Shown here: piece after piece, positions 53,901 to 64,000 of the stretch
How the letters are laid out: each line of letters begins with the position of its first letter
Numbering within the stretch: position 1 is the stretch's first letter
Source of the DNA: Acidovorax sp. DW039
GTDB taxonomy: Bacteria > Pseudomonadota > Gammaproteobacteria > Burkholderiales > Burkholderiaceae_C
NCBI RefSeq assembly: GCF_037101375.1
Contig: NZ_AP029019.1
Span: forward strand, 2,826,001 to 2,890,000
Reading direction: 5' to 3'
DNA length: 64,000 nt
The notes under the pieces: model-generated
The model's database searches: none
Told to the model about the DNA's origin: nothing
The model's input: the letters and a program-made list of their open reading frames with translations, nothing else
Program-made: the position numbers and the translations under genes

Positions 53901-54998
53901 GTGCTCAGGCTTGCCGACCGTGCTGCCCCAGAGCTTGGACACGGTGAAGCCCGTGAGGCCCGCCTTGGGCTTGGAGCCGCGGCCGGTGGCACCTTCGTCG
54001 CGGATCTCTCCGCCCGCGCCGGTGGATGCACCAGGGAACGGAGAGATGGCGGTGGGGTGGTTGTGGGTTTCCACCTTCATCAGCACATGCTGCGTAGCGC
54101 TACTCTTTTGATAGCTGCTTGCGCTTGATCCATCAACGCCAGAGGCCATTTTTGCCACAAACCGCTCTACCTGATGGCCTTCCATGATGGAAGCGTTGTC
54201 CGAGTAGGCCACCACCGTGTGCTGGGGGGCCAGCTGGTGGGTGTTGCGGATCATGCCGAACAGGCTCTTGTCTTGCGCCACACCGTCGATGGTGAACTGG
54301 GCGTTGAAGATCTTGTGGCGGCAGTGTTCGCTGTTGGCCTGAGCAAACATCATCAGTTCCACATCGGTGGGATTGCGCTGCAGGCCGTTGAATGCATTGA
54401 CGAGGTAGTCGATCTCGTCGTCGGCCAGCGCCAGGCCAAAGCGGGTGTTGGCGGCTTCGAGCGCGGCGCGTCCTCCGCCCAGCACATCCACATGCTCCAT
54501 GGGTGCCGGGGCCAGCTCGGTGAACAGCGCAGCCGCCGCAGCGCGGTCAGCCACCACCGATTCGGTCATGCGGTCATGCAGCAATGCGGCCACCTGGGCC
54601 AACTGCTCTGCTGTCAGCTCAGGCGTCTTGCCCAGCAGGCCCGCCTTGAGGCTGATGCGGTACTCGGTAATGCGCTCCACCCGGCGGATGGCAATGCCGC
54701 AGTTACGCGCAATGTCTGTCGCCTTGGACGCCCAGGGCGACAAGGTGCCCAGGCGGGGTGTGACCACAATGGCTGCGCCCTGTTCGGGGCCTGCATAAGG
54801 GTCTCCGTAGGTCAGCAAGGCCGTGAGGCGGTCCAGCTCTGCGGGGGAAGGCTGGTCATCGGTGGCCACCAAGTGCACATACCGGGCGGCAATCCCGGTG
54901 ATCTTGGGGTGGATGGCTTCGAGGGCGGGCTGGAGTTGCTGTGCGCGGAAGGAGCTGAGGGCGTTGCCGCCCGCCAGCGTGGTCAAATGCAAGGTCAC
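50991..54998 (-). CDS. purL: phosphoribosylformylglycinamidine synthase
   Basis: This single-chain FGAM synthase of purine biosynthesis has 1335 residues. It contains an N-terminal linker part, the PurM-like synthetase halves ([49 protein letters not shown]) and a C-terminal class I glutaminase with the nucleophile in [12 protein letters not shown]. The start is a GTG ([15 protein letters not shown]). Residues about 282-300 ([16 protein letters not shown]), just before [12 protein letters not shown], are encoded by an interspersed repeat inserted in frame. A terminator follows the gene. Confidence 0.96.
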   Translation of the reverse strand: MTLHLTTLAGGNALSSFRAQQLQPALEAIHPKITGIAARYVHLVATDDQPSPAELDRLTALLTYGDPYAGPEQGAAIVVTPRLGTLSPWASKATDIARNCGIAIRRVERITEYRISLKAGLLGKTPELTAEQLAQVAALLHDRMTESVVADRAAAAALFTELAPAPMEHVDVLGGGRAALEAANTRFGLALADDEIDYLVNAFNGLQRNPTDVELMMFAQANSEHCRHKIFNAQFTIDGVAQDKSLFGMIRNTHQLAPQHTVVAYSDNASIMEGHQVERFVAKMASGVDGSSASSYQKSSATQHVLMKVETHNHPTAISPFPGASTGAGGEIRDEGATGRGSKPKAGLTGFTVSKLWGSTVGKPEHIASPLQIMVEGPLGGAAFNNEFGRPNLAGYFREYEQEVAGVQRGYHKPIMIAGGVGVIDAEQTKKIEFPAGSLLIQLGGPGMRIGMGGSAASSMATGTNAAELDFDSVQRGNPEIERRAQEVINHCWAQGANNPILAIHDVGAGGLSNAFPELTNDAGRGARFDLRAVQLEESGMSPKEIWSNESQERYVLAIAPESLPMFQAFCERERCPFAVIGTATEERQLVLHDPAATVEDQKLPVDMPMNVLLGKPPKMHRDVKTVARTFQPMDLTGLPLQKAVIDVLAHPTVASKRFLITIGDRAVGGLSHRDQMVGPWQVPVADCAVTLADYKGFAGEAMSMGERTPLAAINAPASGRMAVAEAITNLLAAPIELPRVKLSANWMAACGEPGEDAALYETVKAVGMELCPALGISIPVGKDSLSMRTQWSDGAEKKKVTSPVSLIVSAFASLSDVRGTLTPQLNATEADTTLVLIDLGKGQNRMGGSILGQTLDQSGDVVPDVDDPQDLIHLVNAVNALRAKGQILAYHDRSDGGLLAAVAEMAFAGHVGVALNVDLLVTEGDGVNDSRMDTGDAKNWASQVGARRDELTLKALFNEELGVVLQVRTVERNDVMQTLREHGLSKFSHFIGKTRPASSEIDAGKGELQVWRDAKAVFSAPLADLHQVWDAVSWKICQQRDNPANADAEHAAAGEPTDPGMHVHLTFDAADNVAAPFLQLSKPKVAILREQGVNSHVEMAYAFTEAGFEAYDVHMTDLQTGRVKLEDFKGVVACGGFSYGDTLGAGIGWARSITFNPVLAAQFQGFFGRTDTFGLGVCNGCQMFAELADIIPGAQDWPRFTTNQSERFEARLSMVEVLESPSLFLQGMAGSRLPIAVAHGEGYANFKYRGNADKAIAAMRYVDNHGNATEQYPFNPNGSAGGLTAVTTADGRFTAMMPHPERVFRNVQMSWTSEDKSQFSGWMRIWRNARKWVG
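54099..54155 (+). repeat. interspersed repeat copy inside purL
   Basis: CTACTCTTTTGATAGC, TGCTTGCGCTTGATCCATC and AACGCCAGAGGCCATTTTTG follow the repeat very closely, making it one of the best matches to the inferred consensus. It lies inside purL, opposite in orientation to the gene, and encodes an Ser-rich segment in a different frame from the waaA, dapE and pgeF copies. One palindrome arm is mutated. Confidence 0.75.
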
Positions 54999-55140
54999 GG
55001 TAGCGGCCTGTATTGGGGGTGTGAGGGTAGGAGTGGGTCACGGGCATTACAGCAGGTGTGAACGACCTGTGACATCGCGCATTTTACCGGGCATGCACCT
55101 GAGCCAGACGCGGCCAATGCCCCGATGGGATAATTGAGGC

Positions 55141-55956
55141 ATGAGCATCACCATCAAAAGCGCCGAAGATATTGAAGGCATGCGACTGGCCTGCCGACTT
55201 GCATCGGAAGTGCTGGACTACATCACGCCCCACATCAAGCCCGGCATCACCACCAAGGAAATTGATCGCCTGGGGGCCGAATGCATGGCACAGCAAGGCA
55301 CCATTTCCGCCACCGTGGGCTACCAGCCGCCCGGCTACCCGCCCTACCCGGCATCGCTGTGCACCTCTGTGAACCATGTGGTGTGCCATGGCATTCCCAA
55401 CGACAAGCCGCTCAAGAAGGGCGACATCGTCAATGTGGACGTCACTGTCATCACGAAGGACGGCTGGTACGGAGACAACAGCCGCATGTTCATGATCGGC
55501 GAGTGCTCGATTGCAGCCAAGCGGCTCACCTTTATCACCTTTGAAGCCATGTGGCACGGCATCCTGCAGGTCAAGCCTGGTGCACGGCTGGGCGACATCG
55601 GCCATGCCATTCAGAAGTTTGCGGAAGGCCATGGTTTTTCCATCGTACGGGAGTTCTGTGGGCACGGCATTGGCAAGAAATTCCACGAAGAACCCCAGGT
55701 GCTGCACTACGGCAAACCGGGCACTCTGGAGGAACTGCAGCCCGGCATGGTGTTCACGATCGAGCCCATGATCAACGCAGGCAAGCGCGAGGTGAAAAAC
55801 CACGGCAACGACGGTTGGACCATCGTGACGAAGGACCACAGCCTGTCTGCACAGTGGGAGCATACGGTGCTGGTGACCGAAACCGGTTATGAGGTCATGA
55901 CGCTGTCTGCAGGCTCTCCTCCCCTGCCCGCTTTTGTGCAAGCCACGCGCACCTGA
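55141..55956 (+). CDS. map: methionine aminopeptidase, type I
   Basis: This enzyme removes the N-terminal methionine from nascent proteins after deformylation. It has 271 residues. Metal ligands are visible: the two Asp in IVNVDVTVI and YGDNSRMF, His in FCGHGIGKKFHE, and Glu in FTIEPMIN and WEHTVLV. The ATG has GAGG. Peptide deformylase, which acts before it, is encoded 2.7 kb away. Confidence 0.95.
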   Translation: MSITIKSAEDIEGMRLACRLASEVLDYITPHIKPGITTKEIDRLGAECMAQQGTISATVGYQPPGYPPYPASLCTSVNHVVCHGIPNDKPLKKGDIVNVDVTVITKDGWYGDNSRMFMIGECSIAAKRLTFITFEAMWHGILQVKPGARLGDIGHAIQKFAEGHGFSIVREFCGHGIGKKFHEEPQVLHYGKPGTLEELQPGMVFTIEPMINAGKREVKNHGNDGWTIVTKDHSLSAQWEHTVLVTETGYEVMTLSAGSPPLPAFVQATRT

Positions 55957-56034
55957 CGCACGTCTTGCACTGGGCGCAAGCACGGGTCTTGCTTGCGTCC
56001 AGTGATATTCACTTGTGGCCCTTCAGACACCCCC

Positions 56035-58626
56035 ATGACAGAAATCCAGGCCTTGCGCGCCAGCTACCGCAGCAACAAAGCCGAAGTGCTCAACAAGATG
56101 GGGGCCACAGGCGCCTCCACGCGCGGCATACACGCCGTGCTGCGCAAGCTCTCCTCGCTGACTGACGAGTTGCTCCAGGCACTGTGGCAGCGCGCCGATC
56201 TTCCGGCGGGCTGCACGCTGGTGGCAGTGGGAGGTTACGGCCGAGCCCAGCTTTTCCCGTATTCGGACGTGGATGTGTTGCTGCTGCTGCCACAAGGCAC
56301 CGACACACAACCCGGCAGTCCGCTGAGCACGCGCATTGAAGGATTCATCGGCAGTTGCTGGGATGCGGGGCTGGAGATTGGCTCCAGCGTGCGCACGGTT
56401 GCCGAATGCCTGGCCGAGAGTGCGGCTGACGTCACAGTGCAGACGTCATTGCTGGAAGCCCGCCTGCTGTGCGGAGATGCCAGCCTGTTTGCAGAGTTTC
56501 ATCAGCAGTACCGGGCCCAGATGGACCCGCGCGCCTTTCTGGTCGCCAAGACGCTGGAGATGCGGCAGCGCCACACCAAGTACGAAAACACGCCCTACTC
56601 GCTGGAGCCCAACTGCAAGGAATCTCCCGGGGGGCTGCGTGATTTGCAGCTGATTCTTTGGGTGGCCAAGGCGGCGGGGCTTGGCAACAACTGGAAGGAA
56701 CTTGCCGCCAGCAAGATGGCAACGGCCTTTGAAGTGCGCCAAATTGAGCGCAACGAAGCTGTGCTGTGCCTGATCCGTGCCCGCCTGCATGCGGCTGCAG
56801 GCCGCCACGAAGACCGCTTGGTGTTTGACTTGCAGACAGCCGTGGCGGAGTCTTTCGGATACCGTTCGCAAGCACCAGATGGATCACGCCTGCCGATGCG
56901 CGCGAGTGAGACCCTGATGCGCCGCTACTACTGGGCGGCCAAAGCGGTATCGCAGCTATGCCAGATTCTGCTGCTCAATATTGAAGAGCGGCTCAACCCA
57001 TCCACCCATGAGCCACGCCCCATCAATGAGCGCTTTTTTGAAAAGGCCGGGCTCATCGAAGTGGCAAGTGATGACCTTTACCAGCGCGATCCCCACGCCA
57101 TTCTGGAGACGTTTCTTCTGTACCAGACAACGGTGGGGTTGAAGAACCTGTCGGCGCGCACCCTTCGCGCCCTCTACAACGCGCGCGGGGTGATGGATGC
57201 GGCCTTCCGCCGGGATCCAGTCAACCGCCAGACCTTCATGCGCATCCTGCAGCAGCCAGCGGGCATTACCCATGCCATGCGCCTGATGAATCAGACGTCG
57301 GTACTGGGCCGGTACCTGTGGGTGTTTCGCGGCATTGTGGGACAGATGCAGCATGACCTGTTTCACGTCTACACGGTGGACCAGCACATTCTGATGGTGC
57401 TGCGGAACATGCGGCGCTTCTTCATGGCAGAGCACGCGCACGAATACCCGTTCTGCTCCCAGCTGGCGGGGGGCTGGGACAAGCCCTGGATTCTTTATAT
57501 CGCGGCTCTTTTCCATGACATCGGCAAGGGGCGCGGGGGAGACCATTCCCAGATCGGTGCAGAAGAAGTCCGGCGGTTCTGCCGACAGCACGGGGTGGCG
57601 AGCGAAGATGCTCGGCTGATCGAATTCCTGGTCAGCGAGCATCTGACAATGAGCCGTATCGCTCAGAAGCAGGATCTGAGTGATCCCGATGTGATCGCCG
57701 CCTTTGCGCAGCGCGTGCAGAACGAGCGCTACCTCACGGCCCTGTACCTTCTTACCGTGGCAGACATTCGGGGGACCAGCCCCAAAGTCTGGAATGCCTG
57801 GAAAGGCAAGCTGCTGGAGGATTTGTACCGGTCCACCCTCAGAGCCCTGGGTGGCCGCGCCCCCGATGCGGCGGCAGAAATCGAGGCCCGCAAGCGCGAG
57901 GCGCTGGTTCAGCTCGCGCTCAGTGCACTGCCTTTTGAAGCCCACAAAGCCCTTTGGGCCACCCTGGATGTCAGCTACTTCATGCGCCACGAGGCGGCTG
58001 ACATTGCGTGGCACACCCGCCATCTCTCGCGCCATGTGGGTACGACCAAGCCCATCGTGCGAGCCCGCCAATCTCTGGCAGGGGAAGGCCTGCAGGTGCT
58101 GGTGTATGCCCCTGATCAAGCCGATTTGTTTGCCCGCATTTGCGGATACTTTGACCGTGCGGGTTTCAGCATCCTGGATGCGCGGGTCCACACGGCCAAC
58201 AACCACTATGCGTTGGACACCTTCCAGGTCGTGGCTTCGTCTCAGCACGGGCACTATCGCGAACTCACGCACATGGTGGAAAGCGATCTGGTTCGCACCA
58301 TTGAGCAGGGAGGCCCACTGCCGGAGCCCGCTCGCAAGCGAGTGTCGCGCAGGGTAAAGAGCTTTCCTATCGCGCCACGCGTATCGCTTCAACCCGACGA
58401 GAAAGCGCAACGGTGGCTGCTGGGAATCTCCGCAAGCGACAGAGCAGGCCTGCTGTACCTTGTGGCCCGCATTCTGGCCCAGCACCACCTCAGCGTTCAG
58501 CTTGCCAAGGTAAGCACCTTGGGTGAGCGCGTGGAGGATACGTTTTTGCTGCAGGGCAATGAACTACAGAACAATGCGCGTCAGATTGAAATTGAAACGG
58601 AGCTGCTGCAGGCGCTTTCTGAATAA
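56035..58626 (+). CDS. glnD: [protein-PII] uridylyltransferase/uridylyl-removing enzyme
   Basis: This is the primary nitrogen sensor: it adds UMP to PII proteins when glutamine is low and removes it when glutamine is high. It has 863 residues. The nucleotidyltransferase motif is [15 protein letters not shown] near residue 75, the HD hydrolase motif is [16 protein letters not shown], and two ACT domains lie in the last 180 residues ([21 protein letters not shown] and [20 protein letters not shown]). I use the ATG at 56035 ([15 protein letters not shown]); a start 14 codons upstream has no support. Confidence 0.95.
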   Translation: MTEIQALRASYRSNKAEVLNKMGATGASTRGIHAVLRKLSSLTDELLQALWQRADLPAGCTLVAVGGYGRAQLFPYSDVDVLLLLPQGTDTQPGSPLSTRIEGFIGSCWDAGLEIGSSVRTVAECLAESAADVTVQTSLLEARLLCGDASLFAEFHQQYRAQMDPRAFLVAKTLEMRQRHTKYENTPYSLEPNCKESPGGLRDLQLILWVAKAAGLGNNWKELAASKMATAFEVRQIERNEAVLCLIRARLHAAAGRHEDRLVFDLQTAVAESFGYRSQAPDGSRLPMRASETLMRRYYWAAKAVSQLCQILLLNIEERLNPSTHEPRPINERFFEKAGLIEVASDDLYQRDPHAILETFLLYQTTVGLKNLSARTLRALYNARGVMDAAFRRDPVNRQTFMRILQQPAGITHAMRLMNQTSVLGRYLWVFRGIVGQMQHDLFHVYTVDQHILMVLRNMRRFFMAEHAHEYPFCSQLAGGWDKPWILYIAALFHDIGKGRGGDHSQIGAEEVRRFCRQHGVASEDARLIEFLVSEHLTMSRIAQKQDLSDPDVIAAFAQRVQNERYLTALYLLTVADIRGTSPKVWNAWKGKLLEDLYRSTLRALGGRAPDAAAEIEARKREALVQLALSALPFEAHKALWATLDVSYFMRHEAADIAWHTRHLSRHVGTTKPIVRARQSLAGEGLQVLVYAPDQADLFARICGYFDRAGFSILDARVHTANNHYALDTFQVVASSQHGHYRELTHMVESDLVRTIEQGGPLPEPARKRVSRRVKSFPIAPRVSLQPDEKAQRWLLGISASDRAGLLYLVARILAQHHLSVQLAKVSTLGERVEDTFLLQGNELQNNARQIEIETELLQALSE

Positions 58627-58684
58627 ACAGGGAGTCGTTGCATTTGCACCAGATTGCGACCTGGTGCGTTGATTTTCGCCTTCA

Positions 58685-59227
58685 TCAATCATCTGATTCC
58701 GCGGCCTTCAAGCCGGGGAAAAGTTCTTCCACAAATCCAAACTGAGCAAAGTCACGCACGCGCATGGGGTAGAGCTGGCCCCACAAGTGATCACATTCGT
58801 GCTGCACGACTCTGGCGTGAAATCCCTCTACCTCACGCTCAATAAGCTGGCCAGAAGGATCAAATCCCGTGTAGCGAATGCGAGACCAACGAGGGACTTT
58901 GCCGCGCAGTCCCGGCACTGAAAGGCACCCCTCCCAATCCTCTTCTTCCATGGAAGTCAAAGGCGTGATCGCAGGATTGATCAACTCCGTCCTCGGCACC
59001 AGAGGTCTGTCGGGATAACGGGGGTTAGGCTGGTCAGAGCCAAAAACCACCACTTGCAGGTTCACCCCGATCTGCGGAGCAGCCAACCCGGCCCCGGAAG
59101 CGGCCCGCATCGTGTCCCAGAGATCAGCAACAAGAGCATGGAGTTCTGGGGTATCAAATTGCGTGACCGCAGTTGCCGTACGAAGCAATCGGGGATCACC
59201 CATTTTGAGGATTTTGTGTATTGCCAT
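58685..59227 (-). CDS. def: peptide deformylase
   Basis: This metalloenzyme removes formyl from N-terminal formyl-methionine. It has 180 residues with all three motifs: [19 protein letters not shown] (metal Cys) and [12 protein letters not shown] (HExxH with catalytic Glu). I chose the ATG at 59227 ([15 protein letters not shown]); the frame is open 12 codons further upstream. It is a stand-alone copy without fmt beside it, so another def copy elsewhere in the genome is likely. Confidence 0.94.
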   Translation of the reverse strand: MAIHKILKMGDPRLLRTATAVTQFDTPELHALVADLWDTMRAASGAGLAAPQIGVNLQVVVFGSDQPNPRYPDRPLVPRTELINPAITPLTSMEEEDWEGCLSVPGLRGKVPRWSRIRYTGFDPSGQLIEREVEGFHARVVQHECDHLWGQLYPMRVRDFAQFGFVEELFPGLKAAESDD

Positions 59228-59320
59228 GATCAAACGGGGCCTGAAAAATGAACCGAACGACAAGCGCTATGCACGTCCCGATGCTACTGACGGCCAAATG
59301 CGAGAGCGCAGCTGTGGGAA

Positions 59321-60250
59321 TCAACCCAAATGGACAGCTCCACCAGCGACCTCGAAAGCCAACCTCGGAGCTTGAGCGTCTCCAAGCGGAACCCCAAGAG
59401 AAATCTCACCAGAGCCATGCAATATGCAGGCATCGCGGCGCAGCCTTATCTGTGAATCACTTCCAGAAAAGCTGATCCAGGTTCCGAAGCTGCTGAGATC
59501 CGTCAGAACAAATCCGCTATTGCGCCAGTCAATACGAGCATGCAACCTGGAAACCCTTAAGTCATTGATGCACAACTGGGCATGTATCGAACGGCCGATG
59601 TGTACCGGGGCTTGGCTGGACGTAAAGCTGGCATCTATCCCATGCCAGCGAAACTGTATGACACCCAGAATCGGGTCCACGGGTGACAACTGGCTCACCA
59701 GACCAGCTTGCTGGGTCAAAAAATCCGTCTCAAGGTCCTGCCGCCATTCCACTTGATAGAGCGACACAGGATCGACCTTGCCGCGGATATCGACTAGGCC
59801 CAGCTTGCGAAACCATACTGAAGGGGCCTCACCAGCCAACAACACCGTCATTTCCGAAGCCCAAATCTCCCCCCCACCTGAGCGCTCGCAAAGACGAGCC
59901 GCCAAATTGACGGCGTCCCCGTAGCAATCGCCATCCACTTCAACGATTTCTCCGGTCGCCACACCCACACGGATGTCCATTCGCAATTGGAAGGGCCAAC
60001 GCAGCAAGCGTTGCTCATGCTCCTGTAGCAACTGGGCACTCGCAGCCACGGAAGCAGCCGCGTCACCGAACACACACAGCACGCCATCACCCAACTTCTT
60101 GATCACTCGACCCGAGCGAGCCTGGATGCACTTACTGATCCATTCAGTAAGTTGAGCGATGGCAGCAGCTGCGGGCTCATTGCCCAAGGTCTCGTAGAGA
60201 GAGACGCTGCCGGAGATATCTATGAAAACAACCGTGGACAGGACGGTCAT
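59321..60250 (-). CDS. class III adenylate cyclase domain fused to FHA domain
   Basis: This 309-residue cytoplasmic protein has a class III nucleotide cyclase domain at about 1-170. Metal-binding Asp11 (VVFIDISGS) and Asp55 (KKLGDG), adenine-selecting Lys52 and Asp108, and transition-state Asn115 and Arg119 (GDAVNLAARLC) are all present, so activity as an adenylate cyclase is expected. Residues about 205-300 form an FHA domain (VHIGRS ... NDLRVSRLHARI), which binds phosphothreonine, so a Ser/Thr kinase may control it. No kinase gene is in the window. Confidence 0.85.
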   Translation of the reverse strand: MTVLSTVVFIDISGSVSLYETLGNEPAAAAIAQLTEWISKCIQARSGRVIKKLGDGVLCVFGDAAASVAASAQLLQEHEQRLLRWPFQLRMDIRVGVATGEIVEVDGDCYGDAVNLAARLCERSGGGEIWASEMTVLLAGEAPSVWFRKLGLVDIRGKVDPVSLYQVEWRQDLETDFLTQQAGLVSQLSPVDPILGVIQFRWHGIDASFTSSQAPVHIGRSIHAQLCINDLRVSRLHARIDWRNSGFVLTDLSSFGTWISFSGSDSQIRLRRDACILHGSGEISLGVPLGDAQAPRLAFEVAGGAVHLG

Positions 60251-60386
60251 ACGGGGAACTGCACACGATGATCCATCCGGTCAGTTTAGTTGAACAGCTA
60301 CCAAACGTGGATAGAACAAAGCAAAGCTACAAAAATTTACACACTTGAGAGGAACAGCTTTATAAATCTTGAAAATCTCAGCAGCT

Positions 60387-61376
60387 TCAGTGAAAGTGTC
60401 CCCAATAAATCAGAGCATCACGATCTTCAACAGAAAGCTCGACTTTAGCCCCCACGGGCAGCAAAACCTTCGTTGGTACATGCCCAAACGGCAAATTACA
60501 GATGACCGGTATTTGAATTTTTGAACGGATCCAATCAACTACTGTTTGGAATTTGAAACCCTTGTCGTGCGCGGCGAGTTTGTATCCAGTAAATTGCCCC
60601 AATATAAGTGCTCTTTGCTTTTCCAAAATTCCTGCATAGAGCAACTGTGTCAACATCCGTTCGATTCGGTAGGGGTGCTCCCCCACATCCTCAACAAACA
60701 GAATACCATTTTTTATTTTTGGCATGAATGGCGTACCAATCAGATCATTCAAAACAGCGAGATTCCCCCCCCAAAGTGTTGAGCTGGGAATGTAGATTTG
60801 GTTGGCATCTCGAGCATTCTCGCCAGCTCCCCGCTCCTTGGGCAGGCGCCAGCCAGCTCCCTCCCCATGACCATGCAACAAATCATCAAAGCATGCCATG
60901 GTTATCTCATCGGGCTCATCAGCAGAGCCAAAATCTGTTAAGAGACAAGGACCAGCCCAAGTCACATGGCCCGTTTTTGCCAAAACAGCACTTTGAAAAG
61001 CGGTGAAATCACTCAAGCCTACGAACTTGGTTCCCCTTTCGATAGATGAGGCAATCAAGCGGTAATCTATTTCTGGCAACAAACGAGTCAGGCCATATGC
61101 GCCACGGGTGATCAGCGCTACATCAGCACCACTCTCCGCTGCTCTATGGATGGCAGCCAGCCTTACCTCATCGTTCCCTGCGAACCGCATATGAACATCT
61201 TGAGCAGAGGGATCTACCTCCACATGGTGACCCATTGCCTCAAGACGCTTGATACCTCGCCTGAATGCTGCTTTATCCCGAAGGCTACCTGCAGGCGAAT
61301 AAATATAAATATGCTTAGAAGTATGTTCGTGTGAACAACAATTTTTTTCAGAATTTTTAGACATTTTCTTCACCAT
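60387..61376 (-). CDS. ldcA: LD-carboxypeptidase (peptidase S66)
   Basis: This cytoplasmic enzyme trims the terminal D-Ala from recycled murein tetrapeptides. Its 329 residues include the family motifs RGAYGLTRLLPEIDY, the nucleophile Ser in VGLSDFT, the Glu in LFVEDVGEHPYRIERML and the His in LPFGHVPTKVLLPVG. I use the ATG at 61376 (MVKKMSKNSEKNCC), 16 bp after the tadA stop; an ATG four codons later is also possible. GC content is clearly below the window average. Confidence 0.9.
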   Translation of the reverse strand: MVKKMSKNSEKNCCSHEHTSKHIYIYSPAGSLRDKAAFRRGIKRLEAMGHHVEVDPSAQDVHMRFAGNDEVRLAAIHRAAESGADVALITRGAYGLTRLLPEIDYRLIASSIERGTKFVGLSDFTAFQSAVLAKTGHVTWAGPCLLTDFGSADEPDEITMACFDDLLHGHGEGAGWRLPKERGAGENARDANQIYIPSSTLWGGNLAVLNDLIGTPFMPKIKNGILFVEDVGEHPYRIERMLTQLLYAGILEKQRALILGQFTGYKLAAHDKGFKFQTVVDWIRSKIQIPVICNLPFGHVPTKVLLPVGAKVELSVEDRDALIYWGHFH

Positions 61377-61392
61377 AGAATAGCCCAATATT

Positions 61393-62538
61393 TTATTTCA
61401 AAGAAAACAATTTTGAGTACACTTCATCAAAACAGATGGACTGAACATTGAAGCATCTCATAATTGGCCTTTTCGCCAAAAAACTATTTAAATCAGAAAC
61501 GCTCTGCTCAGCAACCAACTTTGAAAGAGATTTCATTCCTGATTTAAAGCCACTATTTGGATAAGGAGCGTCTCGCCACTCCGAGGAACTATCTGCATCC
61601 TGAAAATCGGGAAGAACCACCACTGCCAAGACCGCATCCTCTACCATGCGTAAAAGGGAAGATGCCACACTCAGTCCAGACTCTGGCACGATCAAAACAA
61701 AATTTTCAACTTTGGCTTTTTTCAAAAAAGAAAAAATAATTTCTTGATGTTTAATAAGACTATGAAAATTTTCTTTCTTTGGCTTATCACTTTTTCCGAA
61801 ACCAATTAAATCAAAAGCTAAAATTCGATCTAAATCACTGACTTTCTGAAAAAGCTGCAAAAATTCAAAGCTCCAACCCTGCAGAGAATGCATGCAGAGC
61901 CAAGTCTTAGATTTCCCGCTATTGCCATATTCAAAAAAATGGAGTCGCAGACCTTCTGCGCCAAGAAGATCATTAAAATATTTAGACTCTGGCAGATGAA
62001 GAAATGAAAATCTCTGCCCTGGGGTCCGCAATGCGTCTTCACGCAAATAAGATTGGGTACTTTGGAGTTTCTGTCGTCGTTGCGAGCGACGCGACGAAAA
62101 AAAGCTCCGCATTGCTGCGGAGCACGATTCTTCCAAGATACCTGATGCAATCTCGGTCTGATGGTTTAGCGAACTCTGAAATAAATTAACCACGGAGCCA
62201 GCAGCTCCCGTCTTAGGCTCTTTTGCACCAAACACCAGTCTCCTGATTCGCGCATTCAAGATGGCCCCGGCACACATGGCGCATGGTTCCAGAGTGACAT
62301 AAAGAGTGCATTCATGAAGCCGATAGTTACCCAAGATTTCGGCAGCTCTGCGTAATGCAACAATCTCTGCGTGAGCGGTGGGATCCTTGAGATCCACAGG
62401 AGCATTGCGCCCACTGGCGATGAATACACCATCCTTGACAACAATAGCGCCTACAGGAATCTCACCTGACTCTGCAGCGCTTTGTGCCTCAGCGAGAGCC
62501 AAGCTCATCCAATACTCATCAGACTTAATTTCAGTCAT
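61393..62538 (-). CDS. tadA: tRNA adenosine(34) deaminase TadA fused to a degenerate alpha/beta hydrolase domain
   Basis: Residues 5-150 are TadA, which converts wobble adenosine 34 to inosine in tRNA-Arg. The zinc site is His56-Ala-Glu58 and Cys86/Cys89 (EPCAMC). Residues about 195-381 resemble the first half of haloalkane-dehalogenase-type hydrolases (AFDLIGFGKSDKP), but the nucleophile elbow reads LIVPESGLS with Glu286 where Asp or Ser is expected. The part that should carry the catalytic His is missing or unrecognisable. The domain is about 190 residues, shorter than the usual 280-300, so it is probably not a working hydrolase. GC content is low. Confidence 0.88.
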   Translation of the reverse strand: MTEIKSDEYWMSLALAEAQSAAESGEIPVGAIVVKDGVFIASGRNAPVDLKDPTAHAEIVALRRAAEILGNYRLHECTLYVTLEPCAMCAGAILNARIRRLVFGAKEPKTGAAGSVVNLFQSSLNHQTEIASGILEESCSAAMRSFFSSRRSQRRQKLQSTQSYLREDALRTPGQRFSFLHLPESKYFNDLLGAEGLRLHFFEYGNSGKSKTWLCMHSLQGWSFEFLQLFQKVSDLDRILAFDLIGFGKSDKPKKENFHSLIKHQEIIFSFLKKAKVENFVLIVPESGLSVASSLLRMVEDAVLAVVVLPDFQDADSSSEWRDAPYPNSGFKSGMKSLSKLVAEQSVSDLNSFLAKRPIMRCFNVQSICFDEVYSKLFSLK

Positions 62539-62572
62539 GCAGCATTGATTACAAAATCAATATCGTAAAAGC

Positions 62573-62604
62573 AAAAAACCCCAGTCTGAGTAGACTGGGG
62601 TTTT
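62573..62604 (-). terminator. intrinsic terminator of the rRNA operon
   Basis: A perfect 13-bp stem AAAACCCCAGTCT/AGACTGGGGTTTT with loop GAGT, flanked by AAAAAA on the plus strand, gives a T-run for minus-strand transcription. It starts 14 bp after the 5S rRNA 3' end. Confidence 0.93.
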
Positions 62605-62617
62605 CTGGGCTGTAAGA

Positions 62618-62732
62618 GCCTGACGATGACCTACTTTCACACGGGAACCCGCACTATCATCGGCGCAAAGTCGTTTCACTGTCCTGTTCGGGATGGGAAG
62701 GAGTGGTACCAACTTGCTATGGTCATCAGGCA
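62618..62732 (-). rRNA. rrf: 5S ribosomal RNA
   Basis: Read on the minus strand, the gene starts near TGCCTGATGACCATAGC and ends with GGTCATCGTCAGGC, complementary ends of helix I. The interior contains the conserved CCCATCCCGAACAGG and GTAGTGCGGG-like parts. The length of about 115 nt is normal. Ends are estimated within a few bases. Confidence 0.95.
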
Positions 62733-62870
62733 TAACTTGGTGCTGAGCAGTCTTGGGACTGCTCGGCGAATTCATAGAGTTTGGAATCAGTTTTTTGTAT
62801 TTGACTGCGTCTAACTTGGCATAACAATCTTTGAGCTTTTGCATTGAAGTGCATAGGCTATCAAAGTTAT

Positions 62871-64000
<1,130 letters not shown>

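Noticed and set aside
50913..54128. A 1071-codon open frame on the plus strand opposite purL
   Set aside because: It is the antisense of a clear purL. High GC at third codon positions keeps such frames open, and the translation is a His- and Ala-rich sequence without family motifs.
55053..55069. CAGGT-N7-ACCTG between purL and map
   Set aside because: Short palindrome with no known regulator consensus; not enough to call an operator.
62733..62870. Possible tRNA in the 23S-5S spacer
   Set aside because: No cloverleaf or CCA-type end can be found; it appears to be plain spacer.

Overview
This window is a GC-rich chromosomal segment that I assign by inference to the Comamonadaceae (Burkholderiales), most like Acidovorax or a close relative. 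The reasons are the protein sequences themselves, the class I polyhydroxyalkanoate operon, the smc-zipA-ligA order, the dapC-dapD-dapE cluster, and a short interspersed repeat that I associate, from memory only, with this family. No database search was possible.

Layout. At 0-9.8 kb are the 3' end of an RND efflux pump gene, pcm, a rhodanese gene and a tolC-type gene. They are followed by a BLUF-like protein that has lost its flavin residues, then waaA and a nitrilase-family gene on the minus strand. At 9.8-19.5 kb are a phosphomannomutase/phosphoglucomutase, an alkylation-repair pair (an Ada-AraC-AlkA fusion plus ogt), a five-PAS GGDEF-EAL protein and a chemoreceptor whose Cache sensor is at the C-terminus. 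At 19.7-27.5 kb, dapC-dapD-pilU-dapE-prmB make diaminopimelate (lysine and peptidoglycan precursor) around a pilus retraction ATPase gene; an ABC-F gene follows. At 27.6-28.25 kb is the most unusual part: three tandem tiny genes for 24-25 residue peptides that share a WPDDERDRKR-like core. Each has the same promoter-like block (GTCAACC, 16 bp, CGTT, then CAGGAG at a fixed distance), and two strong terminators lie among them.

At 28.3-32.2 kb is phaC-phaA-phaB (PHA storage). At 32.3-36.7 kb are pgeF, a GST-type isomerase, a MarR regulator, a fumarylpyruvate hydrolase (a gentisate-type ring-cleavage branch), a Nudix hydrolase and a small exported protein. At 36.8-46.6 kb a minus-strand block smc-zipA-orf-ligA-mrcA serves chromosome segregation, division, replication and wall synthesis. 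At 46.9-50.7 kb is a plastic spot: chaC, an integron-type gene cassette with a PIN-like gene between two attC-like sites, a LexA box, a 5'-truncated dnaE2 and a DUF808 gene. At 51-58.6 kb are purL, map and glnD. At 58.7-62.5 kb GC content falls towards an rRNA operon; this part holds def, a cyclase-FHA protein, ldcA and a TadA-hydrolase fusion. The window ends with 5S and partial 23S rRNA on the minus strand.

A second recurring theme is a roughly 50 bp repeat with at least seven recognisable copies. Four lie inside conserved genes (waaA, dapE, pgeF, purL), always in the same orientation relative to the gene and without breaking the frame. A fifth supplies the stop codon of the Ada-AlkA gene.
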